A DNA stretch of 64,000 nt from Streptomyces caeruleatus (GCF_001514235.1 NZ_KQ948925.1:62001-126000); one strand, 5' to 3'. Positions 43,440-51,741 are shown, counted from the stretch's first letter. Made by a program: numbers and translations. The notes: a model not told the origin generated them from the sequence alone.

Positions 43440-44017
43440 GTTCCTGTCGCTGGGGTTCTTCGGGTGCTTGTCAGGGCGGTAGCTGGGGCCGTTCATGATG
43501 GCGTGGCGGCTGGCGTTGATCAGCCGGTCCAGCAGCGATTCGGCGACGACCGGGGTGGGAAAGAGCATACCCGTCGCTGGGTGCCCGGTTGCTGGTGCCC
43601 AGAAAGTCAAAGTCGATCTGGGCTTCCGAGCCCGGCTCGCCATCATCCTGCAGCACCGTGACCTTCGAGCGGGCCGCCTCGTCGGGCAGGTTCTCGTGGA
43701 CCCAGCGGCGGAACCTCGACAAGAGCACCTCAACTTGCCCTCGCCCTGACGACGTTGGTGGATCGTGGGGACCGTCGTGGTCTCCAGCAGGGACTTGCCG
43801 CAGTCGCGGTACGTCGCGTCCCGGTCTCCGCGGTTCGATCTCTGCCCACCGGAGCTGGTTCAGCTGCCAGCTGGCCAGCTCCGGGGGGACCAGCTCTTGA
43901 GCAGCTTGGCCCAGTCCGTCTCGCTCATGAGCGGCCCGCCCGGACTGGTCCCGGCCGCCTCCGCCGGCGCCAGGTACTTCCTGACCGTCTTGCGGTTGGC
44001 TATGAACGTGAGTTGGG
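43440..44017 (-). pseudogene. IS21-family remnant, istA joined to istB tail
   Basis: Minus-strand fragments in IS21 order: FIANRKTVRKYLAPAEAAG and GPLMSETDWAKLLKSW from IstA, RRWVHENLPDEAARSKVTVLQDD with GSEAQIDFDFLG (the IstA catalytic start), then TGMLFPTPVVAESLLDRLINASRH and NGPSYRPDKHP, which is the IstB C-terminus. Most of IstA and nearly all of the IstB ATPase domain are deleted. Its 5' end is cut by the ISL3-family element at 44018. Confidence 0.7.
44010..44017. repeat. Left 8-bp target-site duplication of the ISL3 element
   Basis: GAGTTGGG directly abuts the left terminal repeat and is identical to 46656-46663. Eight base pairs is the usual target duplication length for the ISL3 family. 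Confidence 0.9.
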
Positions 44018-44045
44018 GGCTCTGGCACAGATCTTGGGGACCGGT
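44018..44045. repeat. Left terminal inverted repeat of the ISL3 element
   Basis: 28 bp identical to the reverse complement of 46628-46655. Beyond it, GGAGGGT at 44049-44055 also recurs in the right end after a 3-bp mismatch. Confidence 0.93.
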
Positions 44046-44193
44046 CACGGAGGGTCACAATGGTGTTCGGTTGTGAAGGCCCGAGTCCGTCTGAGACCGC
44101 GTACGCCCCGCCGTCCGACCGACGGGATTGACGCTCCGTCAGGTGTGCGGGCATCTGTCTCGTGGTCGGCTGTGGCCGGTGACGGTACTGGCT

Positions 44194-45783
44194 ATGCAGG
44201 CCGACACATCCTTCTGGGACTCGCTGGTGTTCGCTGGGATCGACGAGGTGGACGTCGAGACGGTAACCGCTGCCTTCGGCACGGTCGACGTGGTGGCGAG
44301 AGGGCGGGCGGCCGGGGCTGCGTGCCCGGACTGCGGACGCTTCTCGGGTCGGGTGCACGACTCCTACCAGCGTCGGGTGAAGGATCTTCCGCTCGGTGGT
44401 CAGAGCGTTTTGATCCGGCTGAAGGTCCGGCGGTTCATCTGCGGCCAGGACGACTGCGCGCGTCGTACGTTCGCCGAGCCCTTTGCCCAACTGGCCATCC
44501 CGTACGCGCGTTTCACTACGCGGCTGAACCACGCCCTGGAGCGTGTCGGGCTCGCGCTCGCCGGACGAGCCGGCGCCCGGCTGGCCGGCCAACTGGGCTT
44601 ACACGCGGGGCGGATGACCTTGTTGCGCAGGGTCATGTCACTGCCGGACCCGCTGTTCAGCACACCGCGCGTACTGGGCGTGGACGACTTCGCGATCCGC
44701 CGGGGACAGACCTATTCCACTGTCTTGACCTGCGGAGAAACCCATCGCGTCGTCGATGTGCTCCCGACACGGGAATCTGGACCGCTGACCGCGTGGCTGA
44801 CGACCCACCCCGGCGTGGAAATCATCTGCCGGGCTCGGGCGGGCGCCTACGCCGAGGGTGCGAGGCTCGGTGCCCCTGGTGCTCTGCAGGTCGCCGACCG
44901 GTTCCACCTGTGGCAGGGGATCGGCCGGGCCGTGGAGACCTGCGTCGCCGCCCACCGAGAGTGCTTACGATCCGCGGCACCGCCCACGCCGACGAGCGCC
45001 GACACGCCGCCGGACGGCTCCGGGCTCCCCGTCCCTGCCCCCGCCGGCCGACGCGCTGAGCGAAAGAGGGCCGCACACGCCATGGTTCACGAGTTGCTCG
45101 CGCAGGGACACTCGCGCCGGGCGATCGCCCGCCATCTGGGCTGGGGACTTAACACCGTGCTGCGCTACGCGCGCGCAGCCCACTGGCAGGACACCCTCCG
45201 CGAGAACCGGCCCAGGTCCAGCAGACTGGATCCGTATAAGCCCTACCTGGAACGACGGTTCACCGAAGGATGCACGAGCGTCACCCGTCTGCACCGCGAA
45301 CTGCTCGCTGAGAACGCCCCCGTCACCTACCAGATGGTCCGGGCCCATATCGCCAGCCTGCGCGCCGCCCCGCCACAGGCGCCGCCCCCGCCGCCGACGG
45401 TGCGGCAGGTAACCGGCTGGCTCACCCGACACCCCACCGCCCTGAGCGAGGAAGACCTCGCCGCACTCAAGGGTGTTCTGGCCCGATGCCCCGAGCTGGA
45501 CGCCGCCGCAGGACATGTCCGCGACTTCGGCGAGATGATGGCCCACCGCCTCGGTCCCACGCTCCCTGCCTGGATCGACGCCGTTGACGGCAGTCAGTTG
45601 CCTGGCCTCACCGGATTCGCACTCCACCTGCTCCGGGATCTCGACGCCGTGACAGCCGGACTCACCCTGCACTGGAACTCGGGCGGCACCGAAGGAGCCG
45701 TGAACCGCATCAAAAAGGCCAAAAGGCAGCTCTACGGGCGAGCGGAATTCGCACTGCTCCGCAAGATGATTCTGCTGCAGTGA
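44194..45783 (+). CDS. ISL3-family transposase
   Basis: 529 aa from ATG 44194; the open frame begins with TTG 44128. An N-terminal zinc ribbon (CPDCGRF ... RRFICGQDDCARRTF) comes first. The DDE core has D in VLGVDDFAIRRGQTYSTVL, D in GALQVADRFHLWQG and the terminal Glu in WNSGGTEGAVNRIKKAKRQLYGRAEFALL. An inserted HTH stretch (GHSRRAIARHLGWGLNTVLRYAR) lies between the second and third catalytic residues, as in IS1167/Tn3-unrelated ISL3 members. There is no frameshift. Two in-frame TTA codons (44599, 44965) would need the bldA leucyl-tRNA in Streptomyces. Confidence 0.95.
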   Translation: MQADTSFWDSLVFAGIDEVDVETVTAAFGTVDVVARGRAAGAACPDCGRFSGRVHDSYQRRVKDLPLGGQSVLIRLKVRRFICGQDDCARRTFAEPFAQLAIPYARFTTRLNHALERVGLALAGRAGARLAGQLGLHAGRMTLLRRVMSLPDPLFSTPRVLGVDDFAIRRGQTYSTVLTCGETHRVVDVLPTRESGPLTAWLTTHPGVEIICRARAGAYAEGARLGAPGALQVADRFHLWQGIGRAVETCVAAHRECLRSAAPPTPTSADTPPDGSGLPVPAPAGRRAERKRAAHAMVHELLAQGHSRRAIARHLGWGLNTVLRYARAAHWQDTLRENRPRSSRLDPYKPYLERRFTEGCTSVTRLHRELLAENAPVTYQMVRAHIASLRAAPPQAPPPPPTVRQVTGWLTRHPTALSEEDLAALKGVLARCPELDAAAGHVRDFGEMMAHRLGPTLPAWIDAVDGSQLPGLTGFALHLLRDLDAVTAGLTLHWNSGGTEGAVNRIKKAKRQLYGRAEFALLRKMILLQ

Positions 45784-45802
45784 CCCGCCCCTCGATATTC
45801 GG

Positions 45803-46588
45803 GTGAAGGCATGGGAGAGGCTGCGTAGGGTGACGCGCGTGGACCCAGCTGACTTCTACACCGGCATCGTCGCGGAGCTCTACGGACCTCTGAAGTCCTT
45901 CTCCCAGGACCCCGAGCCCTACGCAGCCTTCATTCAGCAAGCAGGCATGCCAGCACTGGAGTTGGGGTGCGGAGATGGTGAGCCCCTGCTCGAGCTGCGC
46001 CGACGCGGCCTGGACGTCGACGGCGTCGACTCCTCCGCCGACATGCTGGAGCGGCTCCGGCGAAGGGCAGACGAACAAGACATCCGTGCCACCGTGTTCC
46101 ACCAGCGCATGGAGGCTTTACACCTGCCCCGGCGCTACCGGGCGATCTTCCTCGCCGGGCCGACCTTCACCTTGCTCCCCGACGATGACACAGCGCTCGC
46201 CGCCCTGCGCAACATCCACGCTCACCTGGCTGAGGGCGGCACCGCCCTGGTCCCCCTGTTCACCCCCGCACCGACCCCCGCCGAACAGATCGGCCGGGTG
46301 CGCACGGCCGCCGCACCCGACGGCGCCGAGCTTCGGGTGTCCATTGTCGCCGAGCAACGCGACGAGACAGCCAGGACACAGACGACGCTTCTCCGCTACG
46401 AACGGCACCACGGCTCAGACAGCACCATCGAAGAGCGCCCGTGGATCATGCATTGGTACACAGGGGACCAGTTCGAGAAGCTGGCCACGACCGCTGGCCT
46501 GGCCGTGACCGCGGTCACGGATTCGGACGGCAAGCCAGCCTCTGCTGATGCCACCGGCCTGCTGCACTTCCGACTCCAAACCACCTGA
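45803..46588 (+). CDS. Class I SAM-dependent methyltransferase, IS passenger
   Basis: 261 aa from GTG 45803; a GTG at 45830 is an alternative. Rossmann motif I is LELGCGDGE (residues 53-60), and the acidic end of strand 2 is DGVDSSADML. A later IFLAGPTFTLLPDDDTALAALRNIHAHLAEGG matches motif IV and the following helix. It lies 19 bp after the transposase and before the right terminal repeat, so it travels with the element. One in-frame TTA codon is at 46118. The family includes small-molecule and RNA methyltransferases; the substrate cannot be told. A role in resistance or in protecting the element is speculation. Confidence 0.87.
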   Translation: MKAWERLRRVTRVDPADFYTGIVAELYGPLKSFSQDPEPYAAFIQQAGMPALELGCGDGEPLLELRRRGLDVDGVDSSADMLERLRRRADEQDIRATVFHQRMEALHLPRRYRAIFLAGPTFTLLPDDDTALAALRNIHAHLAEGGTALVPLFTPAPTPAEQIGRVRTAAAPDGAELRVSIVAEQRDETARTQTTLLRYERHHGSDSTIEERPWIMHWYTGDQFEKLATTAGLAVTAVTDSDGKPASADATGLLHFRLQTT

Positions 46589-46627
46589 CCGCCTCGCCTG
46601 TGAGAAGGTCCGGGATCACCCTCCGCA

Positions 46628-46655
46628 ACCGGTCCCCAAGATCTGTGCCAGAGCC
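46628..46655. repeat. Right terminal inverted repeat of the ISL3 element
   Basis: Perfect 28-bp complement of the left end at 44018-44045; it lies 39 bp after the methyltransferase stop. Confidence 0.93.
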
Positions 46656-46663
46656 GAGTTGGG
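46656..46663. repeat. Right 8-bp target-site duplication of the ISL3 element
   Basis: GAGTTGGG, identical to 44010-44017. Confidence 0.9.
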
Positions 46664-46784
46664 GAGTCGTTTCGCGATGAGTGTGGGGGTCGAGTTCTGA
46701 CCGAGTTTGCGATGTCGGGTCTTTTTGACGTCAGCCGGGGGTTTGTGGTGGGACTGTGAGGTGTGCTTAGGGGCTGGGGGCCTC

Positions 46785-47574
46785 ATGGGTAACTCGCAGT
46801 CGAAGGTCGAGCTGTACGCGGCGATCCGCAAGGACCACCTGCTGGGGATGTCGCTGCGGTCGTTGCAGCGGGTGCACAACGTGACGTGGCGGACGGTGCG
46901 GCGGGCCCTGGATGGACAGTGGCCGGAGCCACGGAAGTCTCCTCGGCGCAAGGAGTCGCGGCTCGATCCGTACAAGCCGTTGATCGACGGGATACTGCGG
47001 GCGGATCTGGATGCGCCGCCCAAGCAGCGGCACACCGCTCAGCGGATCTTTGACCGGCTGGTCGAGGGCCATGAGGCCCGCGACATCTCCTGTTCCATGG
47101 TCCGTCTGTATGTGCAAAACCGCCGCAAGGAGATCCGCCGCAAGGCTGGGGTCGGCCCGGAGGCCATGTTCGGCACCGAGGCCGCGATGAAGGGCTTCAG
47201 GGTCCGCTACGTGCTGGCCACCAAGCTCGTCAACGAACTGGTCGAGGCCGCCGACGACAAACAGCTCACCATGACCATCGCCCCCGGTACGGACGCGTCG
47301 ATCTCTAATGCATCGATGAGCTCGGCTCCATGGAACTGGACCGCCGGGGAGCCGAGCTGCTGTTCCAGGTGCTGACCGAGCGCGAGGAGAAGAACAGCGT
47401 GGCTATCGCGTCAAACGAGTCGTTCTCCGGGTGGACCAAAACCTTCACCGCCCCCGGCTCTGCGCGGCCATCGTCGACCGGCTCACCTTCAACGGCGCCA
47501 TCATCCAGACCGGCACCGACTCCTACCGCCTCGCCCACTCCCAAGCCCAGGCCGAACACGGCGCGGCTGGCTGA
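46785..47574 (+). pseudogene. IS21-family istA-istB deletion fusion, frameshifted
   Basis: The start MGNSQSKVELYAAIRKD and VTWRTVRRALDGQWPEPR through YVQNRRKEIRRKAGVGPEAMF is an IstA N-terminus with its HTH. It is then joined in frame to GFRVRYVLATKLVNELVEAADDKQL from IstB. After a frame break, SMELDRRGAELLFQVLTEREEKNS and ASNESFSGWTKTF continue the IstB ATPase, and LCAAIVDRLTFNGAIIQTGTDSYRLAH ends it. The IstA catalytic domain and the IstB Walker A region are deleted. It is a different IS21 type from the fragments at 43440-44017. Confidence 0.8.
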
Positions 47575-47722
47575 GCGCTTCTGCACGCTTCCTGTCGGGC
47601 CAGCTTCGGGTGGTGCTGGTTGGTCCCGGTCAGGGGCCCAGCGGCAGGCGGGGCGAGAGCCCGGTGCGATCGAGTGCCCTGCGAAAGACGGTTGTTGCAG
47701 ACATCCGGGAAGTGGCTGCTGT

Positions 47723-48343
47723 CTACGTTGCGGCGGTTCGGATCCCGAGGGCGAGAAACACCACTGCTGTGATCTTGGCGGTCGTGCGTTTGAAACGGGG
47801 TTTTTGCAAGGTATGTGAGGCACGCCGGATGAGGACGGTCCAGGCAAGGAGCCAGAGTGCCGTCAACAGCGCGTGGGCGCTGGCCAGGGTGAGGATCTGG
47901 CTGTCGAAGGAGCGGTCGTCTTCGATGAACTGGGGTGCCAGGGTCAGGTAGATGGACGCCGCCTTCGGGTTGAGGACGTTGCCGAGCAGGGCTTGGGTAT
48001 AGACGGAGTCCGACTGCACTGGGAGACGCCGAGGTCCGGGAGTGCGCGCCTTCCCCACTGCGGAACGCCATGTCCACAGCCCCAGGCCGATGAGGTAGGC
48101 GGCACCGATGGCCTTGACGGCTGTGAAGGCCTGGCTGGAGCGCATGACCAGGGCGGACAGGCCGACCATGGCGAGGGTAGCGTGGATGTACAGGCCGGTG
48201 ACCGTACCGAGGACGACAGGCAGAGCCTGGCGGCGGCCCTTGTCGCTGACATGCCGCATCAGAAGGGTCAGGCTGGCTCCGGGGGCGGCGACGAGGGGCA
48301 GGAGTGCCGCCAGGAACCCGAGAACGGCGTAGAGGTGGACCAC
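47723..48343 (-). CDS. LysE/RhtB-family amino-acid exporter
   Basis: 206 aa with about six hydrophobic segments. The family motif near the N-terminus is LLPLVAAPGASLTLLMRH (usual GxxxxxxPGP region, here PGA). The conserved GNVLNPKAASIYLTLAPQF follows near residue 120. Members export amino acids or homoserine lactone-like compounds. It is co-oriented with the phosphodiesterase 26 bp upstream, so the two may share a transcript. It appears intact despite the IS relics on its 3' side. Confidence 0.85.
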   Translation of the reverse strand: MVHLYAVLGFLAALLPLVAAPGASLTLLMRHVSDKGRRQALPVVLGTVTGLYIHATLAMVGLSALVMRSSQAFTAVKAIGAAYLIGLGLWTWRSAVGKARTPGPRRLPVQSDSVYTQALLGNVLNPKAASIYLTLAPQFIEDDRSFDSQILTLASAHALLTALWLLAWTVLIRRASHTLQKPRFKRTTAKITAVVFLALGIRTAAT

Positions 48344-48369
48344 GTTTCCTCCGGGTCGAGCAGGTGGGA

Positions 48370-49113
48370 TCAGAGCACAACGCGGTAGTGGGTGGTCAGG
48401 CGCCGGTCGTCGCCCAGGATGTGGAAGGCGAGACCGGGCGGCTGGTCGCGGTCTGCAGGGCGGTTGCCTTCCCAGGGCATGCGCAGGGTCCAGGTGACGG
48501 CCGGCCCGACGATCAGCGGGCGGGCGGCAAAGGTCGAGACGGCCGCGGTATGGGCGTGGCCGGTGAGGACGGCGACCACCTGCGGGTGCGCGTCCAGCAG
48601 CGCGGCCAGTTGTGCGGGCTGTTCCAGCATGCAGGAGTCGGGCAGTGGGTGGTGGACCTCGACCGGTGGCTGATGGAAGGCGATCACTGCCGGAGTGTCC
48701 TGCGGCAATGCGGTGAGTTGGGTGTCGATCCAGTCCAGCGTCTGTGCGTCGAGGCGTCCCTCGTCACGGCCGGGGATGGTGGAGTCGCACATCAGGATGG
48801 CGGTCCCTGCGATGTGGTGGATCCGGTTGACGGGCCTGTGATCGGGTGTCTCGCCGAGTAGAGCCTTGCGGTAGGCCGGACGCGCATCGTGGTTCCCGGG
48901 GCAGGTGAGTACCGGGAAAGGGGCCGTCAGGATGCGTGCCGCTTCCTCGTATTCGGCTTCCTCGCCGTGATCGGCGATGTCTCCGGTGACCAGGACCGCA
49001 TCGACCGGGTGAGGCAGGGCCCGCAGGTAGTCCATGACGCGGCTCGCGCGCGCGGTGGCCCTCTCACTGCCGTCCAGGTGCAGGTCGCTGATCTGGGCAA
49101 GCAGCACCGTCAT
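48370..49113 (-). CDS. Calcineurin-like metallophosphoesterase, CpdA-like
   Basis: 247 aa. The metal-binding series of the 3',5'-cyclic-AMP phosphodiesterase (CpdA) group is complete: D10-L-H12 (ISDLHLDG), TGDIADHG, CPGNHDARP, AFHQPP and TGHAHTAA. Length matches the family. It is divergent from a CGNR regulator across a 167-bp region that contains a prominent palindrome (49189-49218). It sits 26 bp upstream of the LysE gene. Cyclic nucleotide hydrolysis is inferred from the family; other phosphodiester substrates are possible. Confidence 0.87.
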   Translation of the reverse strand: MTVLLAQISDLHLDGSERATARASRVMDYLRALPHPVDAVLVTGDIADHGEEAEYEEAARILTAPFPVLTCPGNHDARPAYRKALLGETPDHRPVNRIHHIAGTAILMCDSTIPGRDEGRLDAQTLDWIDTQLTALPQDTPAVIAFHQPPVEVHHPLPDSCMLEQPAQLAALLDAHPQVVAVLTGHAHTAAVSTFAARPLIVGPAVTWTLRMPWEGNRPADRDQPPGLAFHILGDDRRLTTHYRVVL

Positions 49114-49188
49114 TGTCTGTCCCCTCCCACGGCGGCCGCTCTGGCCGCCGGTTCACCGCGAGGCGGGGCGTGTCACCCCCCCTCGACA

Positions 49189-49223
49189 CCTAACGGAAGT
49201 TCATATTTTACCGTTAGGAACTT
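49189..49223. promoter_or_regulatory. Compound inverted repeat in the CpdA/CGNR divergent promoter
   Basis: CCTAACGG (49189-49196) and CCGTTAGG (49211-49218) are perfect 8-bp arms with a 14-bp A/T-rich spacer. AAGTTC (49197-49202) and GAACTT (49218-49223) give a second, overlapping pair. The A/T-rich core TCATATTTTA is striking in this GC background. It is probably an operator, most simply for the CGNR regulator 58 bp downstream. Confidence 0.6.
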
Positions 49224-49280
49224 TAGGGTGTGCACGGGAATGTGATCAAGTGGTCAGGCAGGGCAAGGGAAGGAGGCACT

Positions 49281-49904
49281 ATGGAGCGCTGGCTGGCACT
49301 GGAGCTGGTGAGCACGATCCGCCACGACGGTGACGGCGGCGTCACTGACGACCTCGCCACGACACACGGAACAACACGGTGGATCCAGGCGCAGGCCGAT
49401 CTGTTGGCCGGCCATCTTCCGGCCGGAGAGCTCACGGCAGACGAGGGCCTCAGGTTGGAGATCACAGAGTTGCGGCGGTCAGTCCGGGCGCTGTTCGCCC
49501 GGGCGGTCAGCCCCGCTCCCCCCAGCTCGGCGGACGCCCAACGACTGATGCCTGCCGATCAGGCATTGGGCCACCTCAACACGGTTGCCGCCCGTGAACC
49601 CGTCGTCCCACAGATGGACTGGCTACCGGAAGGCACCCCCGTAGCCCGGCTGCTGTCGACGGAGAAGGAACCGAAGGTACGCCTCGTGGCGGCCCTGGCG
49701 CGCGCCGCCATCGACTTCCTGAGCGGCCCGCAGCGCGAGCAGTTGCGCGCCTGCACCGCACCCCGCTGCGTGCGCTACTTCGTCAAGAACCATGGGCGGC
49801 AGGAATGGTGCAAGCCGTCATGCGGAAACCGCGCCCGAGCAGCTCGCCACTACCAGCGGCAGCGCGTGGCGACGGCGAGTGACATCAAGACTCATCGCGA
49901 TTGA
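49281..49904 (+). CDS. CGNR zinc-finger (ABATE domain) regulator
   Basis: 207 aa from ATG 49281 with AAGGAGG five bases upstream. An N-terminal stress-related ABATE-like domain (about residues 1-150, starting MERWLALELVSTIRHDGDGG) precedes a C-terminal CGNR zinc finger: CTAPRCVRYFVKNHGRQEWCKPSCGNRARAARHY. The four cysteines and the CGNR motif itself are intact. Such proteins are putative DNA-binding regulators common in Streptomyces. Divergent arrangement with the CpdA-LysE pair and the palindrome between them suggest it controls that pair and itself. Confidence 0.88.
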   Translation: MERWLALELVSTIRHDGDGGVTDDLATTHGTTRWIQAQADLLAGHLPAGELTADEGLRLEITELRRSVRALFARAVSPAPPSSADAQRLMPADQALGHLNTVAAREPVVPQMDWLPEGTPVARLLSTEKEPKVRLVAALARAAIDFLSGPQREQLRACTAPRCVRYFVKNHGRQEWCKPSCGNRARAARHYQRQRVATASDIKTHRD

Positions 49905-49957
49905 TCATGGCGAAGACCGACCGCTGATTCCCCAACACATCGCGAAACAACTCCCGT

Positions 49958-50080
49958 TCAGACCTTTGTAGCCATGCGGTCCACCCCCAGCGAGGCGGAC
50001 ACCTGGCTCTTCGAGAGGCCCGCGTACCAGTGCACGTAGATCTCGACGATGTCGACCACGGTGAACGTTCTCCTGGCCAT
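49958..50080 (-). pseudogene. IS21 istA 5' fragment (40 codons)
   Basis: MARRTFTVVDIVEIYVHWYA starts a 40-codon ORF that continues GLSKSQVSASLGVDR and then stops after MATKV. This is the N-terminal HTH of an IS21 IstA, cut just where RKTVRKYL normally follows. The missing continuation is exactly what begins the other minus-strand IS21 fragment next to 44017. Confidence 0.65.
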
Positions 50081-50418
50081 CCGGCGTGTCCGTCGACCTC
50101 GCGGTTCGCAGGTCGACGGACCGCGACGTCTCCGAGAGGACCAGAACCCTCAACCCGGCACCGGCATGCCAACAGGGGAACCCGACGAATTCACAAGAAA
50201 GATCCAACTGCGCTGGCGGCCCAGCGCCGCAAGCGTGCCCGTATTCGCCGCGAGAAGGGCATCCGTCGGGGTGGACGTCCCCTCGCCGGTGCCGCTTGGC
50301 CAGCCCGGTGACCTCTCCCGGCCGGGTCCTAGTACTCCAGCTGTAGATCGTGATAGATCGTGATCTTGCTGGTCGAGGCCGGTCCGGGAACGCGTACGGC
50401 CACCGTGTTCATCGGTGT
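50081..50418. other. Non-coding DNA between IS fragments
   Basis: No gene seen. It contains two direct copies of TAGATCGTGA (50344-50353, 50354-50363) just upstream of the IS701 relic, which may belong to its left end. Confidence 0.4.
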
Positions 50419-51327
50419 GTGAAGACAGAAGATCAGGCGATAGCCGCAGGTCGCAGCATAGGTCCTGCCCGCTGGCAGGACATGTTCGAGGCCCTGATGG
50501 GCCGCATCGCGGGCCGCTTTGCCCGGCTGGAATCGCGGCGCCGGCGCGGCAGTTCGTTCTCGGGCTGGCTGATGTCGGACCTTCCGCGCAAGTACTGCTG
50601 GACGCTTGCCGAGCACGCCGGATACGCGTCCCCGGACGGTCTGCAGCACCTGCTGTCCCGGACCAAGTGGGACGCCGACGCGTCCGCGACGACGTCCGCG
50701 GTTTCGTCATCGAGCACCCCCGGGGCGACGACGCGGTGCTGGTCGTCGACGAGACCGGCGACCTGAAGAAGGGCACGTACACGGTCGGCGTCCAGCGCCA
50801 GTACACCGGAACCGCCGGACGCATCGAAAACAGCCAGGTCGCCGTCCACCTCGCCTACTCCACCCCGCTCGGGCACGTGGCGATCGACCGGGAACTGTAT
50901 GTCCCGCGCTCCTGGCCCCAGGACCTGGCCCGCTGCCAGGCCGCCGGGATTCCTGGCACCGTGGGCTTCGCCACGAAGCCCCAAATTGCCGCGCACATGA
51001 TCGGCCGCGCACTGGATGCCGGAGTTACCGCTTCCTGGGTGGCCGGCGACGAGGTCTACGGGGGCAACCCGCACCTGCGGACCGCGTTGGAGCAATGGCA
51101 GCTCGGCTACGTCCTCGCGGTCGCATGCGGCCACCAGATCACCACCCATGCGGGCGCGTTCCGTGCCGACGCCCTGGTCAAAACGAGATCCAGCACCTTT
51201 CACGACACTCGTTGTCCGGCGTGTCCTCGACGCGGCACACCGGCTGCACTGGTCGATCTGGCGCCGCCGCCATCAAGTGCGCGCCCGCGCAAGCCACTAC
51301 CACCGCCAGGTGGCCCTCCACCCGTGA
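50419..51327 (+). pseudogene. IS701-family transposase, frameshifted with internal deletion
   Basis: The first frame reads GRSIGPARWQDMFEALMGRIAGRF, LPRKYCWTLAEHAGYASPDGLQHLL and stops making sense near 50690. The second frame begins DDVRGFVIEH and carries the catalytic-type VLVVDETGDLKKGTYTVGVQRQYTGTAGRIEN, FATKPQIAAHM, WVAGDEVYGGNPHLRTAL and YVLAVACGHQI. After about 51185 the text jumps to the extreme C-terminus LHWSIWRRRHQVRARASHY in a third frame. A tandem TAGATCGTGA (50344-50363) lies upstream. At least one deletion and two frameshifts make it inactive. Confidence 0.85.
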
Positions 51328-51411
51328 AGACCGCATCTCGGCCAGCCCGCCGCCGAGGCACGCAACGCTCGATTCGGACCGGGCACCCACCAGACCAGGA
51401 AGAATATTCGC

Positions 51412-51741
51412 GTGATCACTTGTCATCTGCGCTACGAGATCGACCCCAACCAGACTGTCGCGTTCGAGAACTACGTGACGGGGTGGATCCCGATCGTCAC
51501 CCGCTTCGGCGGCACGCACCACGGCTGCTTCTTGCCGCACGAAGGAGCCAACGACATCGCGTACGCCCTGTTCTCCTTTCCCAGCTTGGCTGCCTACGAG
51601 GACTACCGTGCTGCCATCCGGCAGGATCCGGAGGCTCAGCAGCTCTGGCAGCTGAGCACGGAGACGCGCTGCATTCGCCGCTTCGACCGGACTTTCCTCC
51701 GCCCGGCAATGCAACCGTCAGGCGGCCTGGAGAGCTCATGA
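51412..51741 (+). CDS. NIPSNAP-family protein
   Basis: 109 aa from GTG 51412 with AGGAAG upstream. It shows the dimeric alpha/beta-barrel pattern of NIPSNAP: ITCHLRYEIDPNQTVAFENYVTGWIPIVTRFGGTHHG, then YALFSFPSLAAYEDYRAAIRQDPE. The family binds or modifies small molecules in secondary metabolism and stress contexts, but no reaction is established for most members. It directly follows the IS701 wreck and is probably host DNA. An 80-bp gap separates it from the YbaK gene. Confidence 0.82.
   Translation: MITCHLRYEIDPNQTVAFENYVTGWIPIVTRFGGTHHGCFLPHEGANDIAYALFSFPSLAAYEDYRAAIRQDPEAQQLWQLSTETRCIRRFDRTFLRPAMQPSGGLESS

Larger units (their letters stand above)
44018..46655 (+). mobile_element. Intact ISL3-family insertion sequence with a methyltransferase passenger gene
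   Basis: The element is 2638 bp. Its termini are 28-bp perfect inverted repeats beginning GGCTCTGGCACAGATC, with similarity continuing through a GGAGGGT block. It is flanked by a perfect 8-bp direct duplication, GAGTTGGG. It encodes an uninterrupted ISL3 transposase and, 19 bp downstream on the same strand, a SAM-dependent methyltransferase, both within the repeats. It has inserted into an older IS21 relic. Intact ends, duplication and reading frames imply a recent insertion. Confidence 0.93.

Noticed and set aside
45803..46588. Methyltransferase as an rRNA resistance (Erm-type) enzyme
   Set aside because: It lacks the Erm layout and NPPY/NLPY-type motif IV; only a generic class I SAM fold can be supported.
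47575..47722. Possible group II intron or RNA-like sequence after the IS21 relic
   Set aside because: GAGAGCCCGGTGCG-like text caught the eye but no domain V hairpin or reverse transcriptase is present.
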